From Flaccisagitta enflata (lineage: Eukaryota; Chaetognatha; Sagittoidea; Aphragmophora): 64,000 bases of DNA. The stretch's first letter is position 1, and the number at the start of each line of letters is the position of its first letter. Under the pieces are notes generated by a model that made no database searches, had not been told where the DNA came from, and saw nothing but the letters and a program-made list of their open reading frames with translations. The stretch lies in assembly GCA_965153355.1 (NCBI GenBank), contig OZ231127.1, positions 76,136,001 through 76,200,000 of the forward strand, in the 5' to 3' direction. Shown here piece after piece: positions 14,254-27,626 of the stretch. A program made the translations under genes and the position numbers.

Positions 14254-14788
14254 CAGTAGATGGGATGAAAATAAATAAGTTGGTTTTCGCCATTCGGAAA
14301 ATGTTTTGTTACGCCATTATTATATTATCACGCTTAAAAAAGGATAATGAAACAAAATGAATTGTCACAACAGCTTTCAGGCGCTGCTGTCATGAAGACT
14401 GTCTGAAGAACTACTAAGTTTGCTGCATCAGAAAACACCCAGCACATGACACAGATATTGACACACACACACAAAACACACCATGCTTCAGATCGATGAC
14501 AAGCTGGTTGATTAAGATCTCCTTAAACGCCCTAAGGAGATAAACACTTCTTTGTCATTTATACCGATTCTGTCGTTTTTATGAGATATCATCTTACTGA
14601 ACTGCAATCGGAAAGATTGAATGGGTATATTTGTTTAAAAATGCTTAATCTGATTAAGAATAATTTCATTTGTGGTAAAAGATGGCTGGTTCAGAATCCA
14701 CTACATTTGTTGCAATATCTGAGATTCTTTCATTTGCTTCTGAATTCCTCCTGCAATCTTTTCCTTCTTCGTCCCTGCCGTTCATTTG
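14254..14788. other. No gene seen
   Basis: Unique AT-rich DNA. A CTGT patch begins at 14789. Confidence 0.5.
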
Positions 14789-14989
14789 TCTCTGTCTGTC
14801 TGTCTGTCTGTCTGCCCTGTCTCTGGTCTGTCCCCCTGCCTGTCTGCCCAAGTACCAGCACACTTAGGTTCAGTTTCCTTGCCCATGGGCCCCAGGAAAC
14901 TCAGTGAGATAACATCTTTTCATTCCCACTGGCTCCTTACCCCGCTTCCACTGCCCACCTTTTTGACGATCCCGGTTTGCGCCGCATCA

Positions 14990-15255
14990 AACAAGCTTCA
15001 AGGGGAGATATTCCCGCACGCAAACATTCTGCCGTACACGCGCCCGCGATTTCTTTATGTGTGCGTATGATTGTGCGTGCGTGTGAGTGTGCGCGTGCGC
15101 GCGAGGAATGCAACGATATTTTTGCTTTATCAGCACCGACCACCCGTTGTAAATGGCAAAAAGACGCAACGAGAGTTCCAGCGAAGGGGGAAAAGAAAAC
15201 CACTCTCGCACGGAATGGCTCACGGATGGGTGCGGGGATGGGTGCACGAACATCG
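14990..15255 (+). other. CpG-rich segment ending in a strong splice donor; possible 5' exon
   Basis: CpG density is clearly above the surroundings (GCGCCGC, ACGCGCCCGCG, GCGCGTGCGCGCG). The segment ends ACATCG|GTGAGTATGG, a near-consensus donor at 15255/15256. Several short frames are open but none is recognisable, so an untranslated or mostly untranslated first exon is the simplest reading. A GT-rich patch sits inside it. Confidence 0.3.
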
Positions 15256-15681
15256 GTGAGTATGGTTGGCTGTATCGACTTGTTGGCCAATTTTTGTTTA
15301 CATTTACTGTAGTAACGTATTCGGATGGATGATCGTTTTGGTGCGTTGTAATGTGATGTTTTTTATTCTGATAGGAAGGTACAGTATCATTGAGTACAAT
15401 AAAAGCCATATCTGGGATAGCCCACGAATGCCCGAATGGGAACTTGGAGTGATTGTACATAAGCTTGGATGAATGAATGGGAGCACAAAAAAAGCTGATT
15501 TTCGAGAAGGTTCGGCTTATGGGAGCTTGGCTTGGTGTCCAAATTTATCAGAAGTGCGCAGGTGTTCTTTCATGGGGCACAGGGGGCGGTAAATAATAGA
15601 AAAAAAAAGTTTCAGTAACGGAGTGGGACGTGGTGAAACCATAAAGGGAAAAAAGATTTTTTTTGGTTTGTGGCAGAGAGT

Positions 15682-15887
15682 AACAAGGCCGGATACACGG
15701 CTGGCCAAGTCGCGTGCGGGTGGGCAGGGGCAGTGATGAATTTAACCAGCTAGGCAGTCGGGCAGGAGCTGTAACCTCCAAACCGCCCGTAAATGTCGAA
15801 AAAGCAAAGTGTCACCGACCGACAGACAGACAGACAGACGGACGGACAGACGGACAGAGTGGGTTGTAGAGTCGCGTGCACGCGACT
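15682..15887 (+). mobile_element. Hairpin element copy 2 (Helentron-like)
   Basis: Starts AACAAGGCCGGATACACGG, internal AGTCGCGTGCGGGTGGGCAG, then GACA/GACG repeats, and ends in hairpin AGTCGCGTGCACGCGACT followed by AAAAA. At 206 bp it is the longest copy and a good reference for the family. Confidence 0.8.
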
Positions 15888-16055
15888 AAAAACGAAATTG
15901 ATGGAATATGGGCTGCTATTCGTTAGGAAGGTAGAAAAATAGAACCGCTTTCATTTCCAACAGGAAACAGAAACAGATATAGACAAATCCTCTGTGGAAA
16001 GATGAAATGAAAACGACGAAGATTGAATAACAAGAAGAAAGAGCGCTACAATTTC

Positions 16056-18126
16056 GAGATATATCGTGAGCGATTTACCCTGCGTTAATTAACGGCACAT
16101 TAACGCCTGTAATTAACAAAATTGTTAATAAAAGGCAAAAAAATACCATTAATTAACGGTAGTTTTTATGCTGTTAATTAACACTTAAAAAACAGTTGTT
16201 AATTAATGGTATATAGGTACCATGAAATTAACTAAGAAAAATCTTTTTTTTTTTTTTTAAATTCAATGAAAATAAGTGCTAAAAAATGTTGTCAATTATC
16301 AGGTACCTATATGCTGATAATTAACATGCGATTTTTGATGTTAATTAACACCCCATTTTATGCGTTAATTAACACAAAAAAATATAGATTATTAACAAAT
16401 TGTTAAGAATATATAATTTTTTGGTGTTAATTAACGGGTGAAATGTGGTGTTAATTAACATCAAAAACAGTGTAGTAATTAACACACAAAAAATATAGAT
16501 TATTAACAATCTGATCAGGTACCTATATGCTGTTAATCAACATGCTGTTTTTTATATTAATTAACACCAGATTTCATGCGTTAATTAACACACACAAAAA
16601 TATAGATTATCAATAAATTAATCAGGTACCTCTATGCTGTTAATTAACATGCTGTTTTTGATGGTAATTAACACCACATTTCATCCGTTAATTAACACAA
16701 AAAAACATAGATTATTAACAAATTAATAAAGACATACAATTTTTTGGTGTTAATTAACGGGTGAAATGTGGTGTTAATTAACATCAAAAACAGCCTGTTA
16801 ATTAACACAGAAAAAATATAGATTAATAACAAATTGATCAGGTACCTATATGCTGTTTATCAACATATTGTTTTTGATGTTAATTAACACCAAATTTCAT
16901 GCGTTAATTAACACCAAAAAAATATTGATGATTAACAAATTATTAGATATATACATTTTTTTTTTTATCAATTAACGGGTGAAATGTGGTGTTAATTAAC
17001 AGCATAGAGTTACCTGATCAATTTGTGAATAATCTATATTTTTTCAGTGTTAATTAACACACTGTTTTTGATGATAATTAACACCATATTTCACTCTTAA
17101 ATTAACCCTAAAACATTGTATATTTTCAACAATTTGTTTTTAATCCATATTCTTTTTGTGTTGATTAATGCATGAAATGTGGTGTTAATTAACATAAAAA
17201 ACAGTCTGTCAATTAACACAGAAAAATTATAGATTATTAACAAATTGATAAGGTACCTCTATGCTGTTAATTAACACCAGATTTCACCCGTTAATTAATA
17301 CAAAAAAATTGTATATCTTTAAAAAATTTGTTAATCATCAATATTTTTTTGGTGTTAATTAACGCATAAAATTTGGTGTTAATTAACATCAAAAACAGCA
17401 TGTTGATTAACAGCATATATGTACCCAATCAATTTGTTAATAATCTATATTTTTTCTATGTTAATTAACAGGCTGTTTTTGATGTTATTTAACACCACAT
17501 TTCACCCATTAATTAATACAAAAAAATTGTATGTCTTTATCAATTTGTTAATAATCAAAGTTTTTTTGTGATAATTAACGGGTGGAATGTAGTGTTAATT
17601 AACATCAAAAACATCATGTTAATCAACAGCATAGAGGTACCTGATCAATTTTTATCTATAATCTATATTCTTTTTTGTGTTAATCAACGCATGAAATCTG
17701 GTGTTAATTAATATAAAAAACAGCACATTGATTAACAGCATATATAGGTACCTAATCAAATTGTTAATAATCTATATTTTTTGTGTGTTAATTTACACAC
17801 TGTTTTTGATGTTAATTAACACCACATTTCACCTGTTAATTAACACAAAAAAATTGTATATTTTTAACAATTTGTTAATAATCTATATTTTTTTTGTGTT
17901 AATTAACGCTTAAAATGGGGTGTTAATTAACATCAAAAATAGCATGTTAATTAACAGCATATAGGTACCTGATAATTAACAACAGCTTTTAGCACTTATT
18001 TTCATTGAATTTCTTAAAAATAAAAAAATATTTTTCTTAGTTAATTTTATGGAACCTATATAGTGTTAATTAACGGCGTTAAAGTACTGTTAATTACCAT
18101 GGCCAAAATCAGGGACGATATACCAG
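16056..18126. mobile_element. 2.07-kb foldback (near-palindromic) element made of GTTAATTAAC units
   Basis: Ends carry TATATCGT (16060) and its inverse ACGATATA (18115-18122), flanked by a direct 8-bp repeat ACAATTTC at 16048-16055 and 18127-18134, a likely target duplication. About 120 bp next to each end is inverted (CTAAGAAAAAT, TTCAATGAAAATAAGTGCTA and their inverses). The motif GGTACCTATATGCTG occurs five times forward on the left and five times inverted on the right at mirrored positions. No coding capacity seen. Eight-bp duplications occur in hAT, P and some MULE elements, but no family can be assigned. Confidence 0.8.
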
Positions 18127-18509
18127 ACAATTTCAAAAGCTGTAGAAGAAATAATGCAAAACTAAATGGAAAAAATAAAGGCGGAATGCAGCCTTAGGGG
18201 AACGTATGTTCTAGGAATACAAATGAAAAAAGATGCTTCAGAGAAAGTAAGTTTTTGCCTAGGACTTTATCTCAGCCTTACATACATCAAGAGCCTCTGC
18301 CCCTGCCCAATGAAAAAAAAACAACATAGCATTGGGAAAAAGAATAAAAGTCAAATCAACATATAAGAAAAACAAGGCCAAATACGCAAACACGTGACCG
18401 TGTGGATCGTGGAGCAAATACTTTACCAAGCAACCAACCAACCTATCAACCAACTGACTTACAGACGGACAGAGCTTTTCATAGACGTGCTTTGACGCAT
18501 GTGAAAAGG
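18127..18509. other. No gene seen
   Basis: Unique DNA between the foldback element and hairpin element copy 3. Confidence 0.5.
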
Positions 18510-18704
18510 AACAAGGCCGGATACACGGCTACCCCAGTCGCGTGCGGGTGGGCAGGGGCCATAATTGAGGTCACTCCATCATTTGGGCAGGAGCAGTGAG
18601 GCCAAAAACCGCAAAAACCAAAAAAAAGTAAAGTGTGACGGACCGACGGACGGACGGACCAACGGACCGACAAAGCGGGTTGTAGAGTCGCGTAGCACGC
18701 GACT
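18510..18704 (+). mobile_element. Hairpin element copy 3 (Helentron-like)
   Basis: AACAAGGCCGGATACACGGC start, internal AGTCGCGTGCGGGTGGGCAG, GACG repeats, and hairpin AGTCGCG-TAGCA-CGCGACT followed by AAAAA. It lies between two unrelated inverted-repeat elements. Confidence 0.8.
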
Positions 18705-19331
18705 AAAAATATTCTTGCGCGCGGAGAGTAAAGAAGGAAACGGAGAAATACTTTTTACTAGGTTATGAAACGCCATCGGGGGGTCTGTAAAGGAAGGATA
18801 GCATGAGGAGAAATTTGTAGCCGAGAATATCAAAAGAAAATGTTCTTAGTAAATATGTTCTTCGATCTTCTACTCAACGCTCATCACGGAAAGTTTCATG
18901 AGTACATTTGTATTTGTTTACATTTTCTACAAATACGGAAAAGGCGAGATGAAGGGGAACGACCTCGGGAAGATTGGAAAGGATTGTAAAAGGAAGAGAA
19001 AAAATACCGATCACGAAAGTATTTCCCTAACCCCTTTGAAGGAGAAGGAGATGAATAAATCATTATTTCGTTTCTCGTCTTTGTGCATTTGCTTTTTCAA
19101 CATTGGCACGCGTGATGTTTCATGGCCAGACGGCATCCGGGTGCCCGTTCATGGCCAAATCACGTGCAGAAAGAGTAACATCCGGGAGATGTTTGTGGAA
19201 AGATAATATGCAAAGTGCATCCGTAAAAAATTCCTCCATAAAAATCAATTCATCCCGCATTAAAATCACATAAGATTCGCTAGATGCCTGGATAGAACCT
19301 CACTGAATCGCATCACTAGAAAATTGTCTAT
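18705..19331. other. No gene seen
   Basis: One plus frame near 19090-19206 (DVSWPDGIRVPVHGQITC) is open without repeats but unrecognised. Confidence 0.4.
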
Positions 19332-20135
19332 GGCAATTTCTCCTATAAAGTGGGCCGGCTGAAAAACATGATTTGGCGACAATAAAAACACTGTTTTCTT
19401 CCACCAATTATTCTGTTGATGATGAAAGCTGTTTTTAGACATCCCTTGGGACAAACTGCTCAACATACATCCTTCCAACTCAAGATTTTGATAGGTTAGG
19501 TGGCCAAAAGTAGAGCCAAAATAACCTATTTTCCCTGTCACACTTGTGTCACACTTTGTATCTACTATGATAAAAACATCAAAAAATTGTAAAGCCTTTC
19601 CAACAATAGGTCATTTTTGTATCATTGCCATCCCTAAAAAAGCATCAAAAATTTGATGGTGACTGGTGGACATTTACTATGCAAAAAATTCATTCATAGT
19701 TGATTTTTCAAAAATGATAAAATATCTTATCTTGATGTGGTAATATGCAATACATAAAGAAACATATTTCTAAGTATGATGTTAAATTTCTTTTTTTTCC
19801 CTGTTTAGTAAAGACATAACCCAGGTTACATGCCAAATTTTAGAACTTTATGTCATTTCTAGCTGGAGATATTGATTTTTTAAGAAAGTGTCCTATCGAG
19901 TTAACACCTTGTCAGACTATGTCACACTGTTTTTCACAAAAATTTATATAATTGAACACAGCTCAAGACTTTAAGTGATTTTTTTCAGTATGAATTGAAA
20001 GAGTATCAAATTCTGAGCCTGAAACCAAAATTTTAAGCTGATAGATGCAACTATCAGTAAATTTTGTTATTTTTTTCAATGTTAACTCAATCAGGCACTT
20101 GATTTTGGCCAGGCCGGTTTATAGGAGAAACTGCC
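19332..20135. mobile_element. 804-bp element with 18-bp terminal inverted repeats
   Basis: GGCAATTTCTCCTATAAA at 19332-19349 is inverted at 20118-20135 with one mismatch; weaker inversion (GGCCGG, AAATCA) extends inward. CTAT directly flanks both ends (19328-19331 and 20136-20139), a possible 4-bp target duplication. The interior is AT-rich; a minus-strand frame of about 70 codons at 19541-19331 is open but unrecognised. It is a non-autonomous DNA element of unknown superfamily. Confidence 0.7.
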
Positions 20136-20489
20136 CTATAAATGATCTTGATATTAGAATCCTAATATTGGACAAGTAATAGATAAGACTCAATGATCAT
20201 GTTGCATCTTGGCCAAAATAGAAACAGTTACTCTTTTAGCTGTTCCTCACTTTCTTATATAATTACATTTATTACTCAATTTCACGCACAAACACACAAA
20301 AAGATCAGAGATCACTTTTTTTCTTTTTGAATATTCAAAATGCATAACAATGCAACGACTCCTTTTCCTCGCTTCTGATCTTTCTGTTTTTCTATCTCCC
20401 TTCTTTCTCCTTCTTTTCTTATTTGATTTGACGATAAGACGGGAACCTGTGTGACCCCCGCTTGCCTATCTACTAACCCACACACCTGC

Positions 20490-20491
<2 letters not shown>

Positions 20492-20574
<83 letters not shown>
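20492..20574 (+). repeat. (GA)n microsatellite
   Basis: Pure GA run. Confidence 0.97.
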
Positions 20575-20579
<5 letters not shown>

Positions 20580-21193
20580 AAGATGGAGACCAAGCCAGTG
20601 ACAGAGAAAAGAGGAGCTATATCATTGTACAAGTGGCGTGCTTTGAATGCTAAAGACTAAGACAACAAATTCTACGACAACTTTAGGAGAAAGAGAGAGC
20701 GACGACAACAAAGTAAGCAACGGGTGTGTCGAGATATCCACGGGTGTCGCCTCTTTCCTCTCTAGTCTTTATAAGCCGTAATGCTAAGAAGAAAGGAAGA
20801 GTTTTTTTTTCTTTCTCACTTTCGGTCTCATTGAGACAGATGTACAACATCATGTGTGCAAACAAACACCTTTTTTTGTCTTGCTCTTAATCTAGAACAA
20901 AGAAAGGTAGAGAGAAGTAAAAAAGAGGCATGGATGAGAGCAACGACAAACGTGAATAACAACGACAACAACATCGACAACAACAACGGCACAAATCCTC
21001 TTCGGGGACCGGGTTCTCATGATATCTGTGTCACCTTTCAAAGGAGAAGAAAAGAAAATACTGGCAAACAACGACAAAAACAACGACAACGACCAAGTCA
21101 AACATAGAGAACTTTTTTTCATCGGTTTCACCCACAAGCTCATTAACTTTGGCGTAATCGCCCCAGATAGAGTAGTGCAGAGGAGAGGAGGGC

Positions 21194-21297
<104 letters not shown>

Positions 21298-21587
21298 GAG
21301 AAAGAATAAAGGATTAGAGTACGTTGTAAGAAGATTTCAAAGAGCTTTTCTGCTAAGTAGGAACAATTTTCGTGTCAAAATATCATTACAAAAAGAATTT
21401 CAAAAAAGGTTTAAAAACTCGTTGAGCATTAAGCACGAGAAAAGATCGTAAGACAAGTGAAGAGAAAAACTTCCGACTTTTTTTCTCTTTGAGAATTAGG
21501 TAATAAAAGTTCTTGAATTTACCAAAGAAACGCGCCACATAAAAAAGTTAATGCACACATGAGCACGCAACTTAGCAGGCAACCTAA

Positions 21588-21766
<179 letters not shown>

Positions 21767-21808
21767 GAATCAAAACAAGGAAGATGAGGTTGAAAATGGC
21801 GAACTTAC

Positions 21809-21914
21809 TGGCAATCTCGAGGGTGGCGTTATTGGAGACTGCTCTGCCATAAGGATTGACTGCTTCACAATGATATCGCCCAACATCCGGTTTATGATTC
21901 CGTCCGTGAATAAC
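21809..21914 (-). CDS. Roundabout-like receptor, exon encoding 3' part of Ig domain 1 (partial gene)
   Basis: A 106-bp exon continuing the Ig fold: VIHGRNHKPDVGRYHCEAV, then PYGRAVSNNATLEIA. It has the DxGxYxC motif holding the second Ig cysteine, a potential N-glycosylation site (NAT) and the closing strand (ATLEIA). Robo proteins have a comparable IVHGRKxxPDxGxYxC stretch at this point. The acceptor is TTGTGCAG|GTT and the donor is GCCA|GTAAGT, phase 0 in and phase 1 out. With the upstream exon this gives a phase 1-1 Ig module interrupted by a phase-0 intron. A 174-bp CA tract begins 45 bp past the donor. No second Ig domain was found by eye further left. Confidence 0.82.
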
Positions 21915-22483
21915 CTGCACAAGCAAAATGATGGTTTCCATTTTTAGGCGCATGCAAGCGACTCTATAACCCACTTTGTCCGTTGATTCGTCTGTCCGTC
22001 CGTTGTCAACACTGTGCTTTTTCAGCATTTATGGGCGGTTATATGATCATGGCTCTCACCGAAATGCTTTATTAACCATCTTTATGACTGCCCCTACCCA
22101 TCAGCACGCGACTTAGGTAGTCGTTAATACGGCCTCACTATGACACTATACGATCTCACTATGACAAGCGGGAAAACAAGTTTCCATCTTTATTTTTATA
22201 ATCTCTTTACCTATGACCATATCTGTGATGTTACGATGAATTTTACCTGGTTGAAGCAACATTTAAAATCTTGCTATCTCTGTTAGATCTTATCCCCAGA
22301 AAAAATTCCCAGTTCTGTCTTAATTTAGTGTAACAGTATATTACCAGATGGTCGCAGAGATCTGTGTTGCATTTTCTTTTGAGAAAGAGTACTTCACTAA
22401 ATGGTAACAAAGATCTGTGTTGCATTTCACCTTGAGAAAAAGTAGTTATCCGAACAGTAGTAAAGATCTGTGTTTCCTCTTAC
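21915..22483 (-). other. Phase-0 intron inside the Robo-like Ig domain
   Basis: A 569-bp intron between the two Ig1 exons, GTAAGA at its 5' end and TTGTGCAG at its 3' end. It holds three 53-bp-spaced copies of the upstream exon end and a degenerate hairpin element whose hairpin end lies about 30 bp from the acceptor. Confidence 0.8.
21946..22136 (-). mobile_element. Hairpin element copy 4, degenerate, in the Robo-like intron
   Basis: A decayed hairpin (GGCGCATGCAAGCGACT), CTATAACCCACTTTGTCCG, GTCC repeats, CTGCCCCTACCCATCAGCA, CGACTTAGG and TAATACGGCC mark an older copy in minus orientation, the same sense as the host gene. Its hairpin end lies about 30 bp before the intron acceptor. Confidence 0.6.
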
Positions 22484-22540
22484 CTTGAGAAAGAGTAGTT
22501 CACCAGACGGTAGCAGAGATCTGTGTTGATTGGGCGTGAC
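22330..22540 (-). repeat. 53-bp tandem duplication of the Robo-like exon end and its splice donor
   Basis: The motif GATCTGTGTT on the plus strand recurs at 22359, 22412, 22465 and 22518, spaced exactly 53 bp. The rightmost unit is the true exon end with donor AAG|GTAAGA. The next keeps a GT donor (AAG|GTGAAA at 22431/22430), the third has lost it, and the fourth is partial. Translated fragments of the copies resemble NQHRSLLPSGELLFLK with frameshifts and stops, so they are intronic relics or cryptic donors, not extra coding units. Confidence 0.8.
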
Positions 22541-22671
22541 TCTGAGACCATCTTTAAACCAATGAATGGCCGGTCTCGGGGTTCCCGTGGCCGTACAGCT
22601 GAGAGTCGCCGGTTGGTTCTTCGCAACTGCGACGTCCGAAGGATGCGCCACAATCCGTGGAGGTATTTGAG
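22484..22671 (-). CDS. Roundabout-like receptor, exon encoding 5' part of Ig domain 1 (partial gene)
   Basis: Reads in one frame from a split codon plus QIPPRIVAHPSDVAV through TLSC and IHWFKDG to LLPSGELLFLK. The PPRIVxHPSD entry, the first Ig cysteine, the WFKDG core tryptophan strand and the LLPSGxLxFL motif are the known signature of Robo Ig1, the Slit-binding domain of this single-pass axon-guidance receptor. The acceptor is a long CT-rich tract ending ATGCAG just right of 22671 (phase 1). The donor is AAG|GTAAGA (phase 0) at 22484. The exon joins the next one in frame. The start codon, signal peptide and later Ig and FN3 domains are not seen. Another Ig-superfamily guidance receptor is possible but fits less well. 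Ig assignment is near certain; Robo is likely. Confidence 0.82.
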
Positions 22672-24792
<2,121 letters not shown>

Positions 24793-25057
24793 GATCAAAG
24801 GATTGAGAAATTCATTCAGGTGAGGAAAAATTCATTCAACAAATTCAATTGATTCAATTTTATTGAAAAGTGCAAAAGAGAAAGGGGAGACAAAAGTATG
24901 AAGAGTAAGACACCCTAGTGAAGAGTTGAAAAAAACTATCTTGTAGTGTTGCGAAGGACATGAAATATCAACAAGTTCACTCTTTTAAAGGACGTAAACC
25001 CTAGGATATTGTTTCTTCCTCTTCTTTTTTTCAATTTCCAAAAAATACGATTTAATA

Positions 25058-25058
<1 letters not shown>

Positions 25059-25124
<66 letters not shown>

Positions 25125-25207
25125 GCAAACCCACTTCCGGACCAAAGTCTATATCGCCAAACTCAACCACCATCTTTATTGGTCGGGATGGGGTCGGGAT
25201 GGGGGAT

Positions 25208-25297
<90 letters not shown>
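25059..25297. repeat. (TC)n and (GA)n in inverted arrangement
   Basis: TC at 25059-25120 and GA at 25210-25297 bracket about 90 bp of unique DNA, so the tracts can pair as a stem. Confidence 0.9.
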
Positions 25298-25299
<2 letters not shown>

Positions 25300-25309
25300 T
25301 CTGTCAAGG

Positions 25310-25386
25310 CTAACAGAAAGAAAGACAGACAAAGAGACAGACAGCACACAGACAGAATGACAGACAGACAGACAGAAAGACGGACA
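25310..25386 (+). repeat. Degenerate (GACA)n
   Basis: GACAGACA units with AAAG interruptions. Confidence 0.85.
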
Positions 25387-25950
25387 GTAAAATGATAGTT
25401 ACCAGAACAGAACAATATTTGAAAGTATGTGGATCATTTTGCAAGTCCAAAGCAGAAAGTCACAAAAATCAATTATCAATTTTTTTTTCAATTTCCATTT
25501 ATGTATAAACTTGAAACAAAAAGTGAAAAGAAATCTAAGAACAAAAGAATAAAAAACAAGAAAATGGCGCGTAACTTATAATATATCTCATTCATCTTTC
25601 TTCGCTTTTCTTCTTCCAACCAGAAACCCACCCCATATCGTTTTTTCATTCAATTTATTCCCGTCAAATCCTTCGTTTTCCCATTTGAAATAAAATTTGA
25701 TCCTTCCTTTTTCATCATTTCACTTTTTCTCTGCGAATGTGCGCGTTATTCCCTTTAAATATATTTCCTTTTTCCTCCCTTTGGTTTCCTTTATGCTTTT
25801 CCTTTCTTCTCCCATGGTGGGAATTCTCGAAAAATGAGGAAAGGAAAAAAAGACGGGAAAAGCCGATTGCAGCTTTTTCATCACTCAAATATGGAACTTT
25901 TCCAACTTTTTGGAAGAAAACTATTCTTTTTTTTTCAATACCTTTTTTTA
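25387..25950. other. No gene seen
   Basis: AT- and pyrimidine-rich DNA. Confidence 0.5.
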
Positions 25951-25957
25951 TATATAT

Positions 25958-26044
<87 letters not shown>
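25951..26044 (+). repeat. (AT)n joined to (GA)n
   Basis: AT run with two GATA breaks, then GA. Confidence 0.95.
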
Positions 26045-26045
<1 letters not shown>

Positions 26046-26246
26046 TAAGAGTAAGAGACGGTTTAAAAATGGTTAATGGTCTGAAATATATCTTTTATTT
26101 TTTCATTTCATAAATGATTTTCATTTTGGTGGTCTTCCGGGGTTAGACCCGCGCTCCAATAGAATGAGAAAAAAAGCTTTTTAGGGCTTCGAATTCAACA
26201 TTTTAAATCGTCCAAATATCCGAGAAAAAATATATACAGCATAGAA

Positions 26247-26247
26247 T

Positions 26248-26340
<93 letters not shown>
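26247..26340 (+). repeat. (GT)n joined to (GA)n
   Basis: About 25 bp of GT then about 69 bp of GA. Confidence 0.95.
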
Positions 26341-26342
<2 letters not shown>

Positions 26343-26673
26343 TACCAACTGGGGAATCCTTTCAAATCTGTGCCAGTTTTAGATCCAATTAGCTTATTAA
26401 GATAAGTCGAGACCTCATTTTTAGAGCACTGAAATCTAGGATGGCGTCCCGCCACAAATCGTCACAAAATTTGTCATTATTTTAAGTTTTTGAGGGCGAA
26501 ATATCTTTTTTTTCTCTCTTTTTAAATTAATTTCAATGATTTATTACTTTTCAGTGATTGGAGCCAGTTGACAGAAATCCACACGGTTTTGAATCACGAG
26601 GTGTAAAATTTGATAATTTTCTTGGAATAAGGAAATTCAAAACAATCAACGACAGTATTTTGCAGCATTTAGC

Positions 26674-26943
26674 ATGACAATCAAATTAACAGCGAAATCT
26701 GCAATACTGGCTGGAAAACTGGAGTATTGCTTCCTTTACACTGACATTGCGGTGTTATTATCAATTTATCAGGTTGAAACATTCCTAATTATTGACAAGG
26801 AAAATGCGAAGAACACTTTTTTACCTACACCCACATGTTCAGTTCTGTTTAAGACTGGGGCCAAAAGGGAGCTAAAAATCTGTTCATCAGTTGTCAAGCA
26901 TCTATCATTCTTACTTCCGCCGCGTTCAAGGGTGAGAAATTAA
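26674..26943 (+). other. Unassigned 89-codon ORF free of simple repeats
   Basis: Reads MTIKLTAKSAILAGKLEYCF and onward to PPRSRVRN with no low complexity. Codon content is unremarkable and no motif or splice context supports it. Kept because it is one of few non-repetitive ORFs in this part of the window. Confidence 0.1.
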
Positions 26944-27011
26944 GGCCTTTCGCTTTGACTTCTGTACGTGAGTGAGTGAGGGGGGGGTTCAGAAATGGGA
27001 CGTTTTTGAAG

Positions 27012-27146
<135 letters not shown>

Positions 27147-27533
27147 GAGAGAGATAGAGAGATTACTACACTGCTGCTACTGAAGAAATAAAGAATATAG
27201 AATAAAGAGAGGGGGACAACAACAGAAGTAAAGGGGGTATCAAGCTTTGATAAGGCCTCAACAAGGGTTTAACTGACAAAGATGAAACGCTGCGATTACG
27301 ACAACAAGAACAAGAGAGAAAAGAACAACAACAACATTCTTTTTCACATCCTTTCTTGGCAGCACTTAAACAGTCAAATTCGGACAAAAATGTTTAAAGC
27401 TAGAGATACTTGGTTCTTCTTCTATGTCTCTCTCTCTCTCTCTCTCTCTCTCGTTCTCTTTGTATGTCCTAAAGTAAAAAGACAAGAATGTGAGCTGGTT
27501 AGTTTGTGAAAAAACATGATATCAAAGAAAAAG

Positions 27534-27537
<4 letters not shown>

Positions 27538-27624
<87 letters not shown>
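27538..27624 (+). repeat. (AT)n joined to (GA)n
   Basis: About 44 bp of AT then 42 bp of GA. Confidence 0.95.

Positions 27625-27626
<2 letters not shown>

Noticed and set aside
26140-26162. tRNA T-arm-like GGGGTTAGACCC next to GCGCTCCA
   Set aside because: No matching acceptor strand, D-arm or anticodon arm lies about 70 bp upstream, so no tRNA gene or convincing tRNA-derived SINE.
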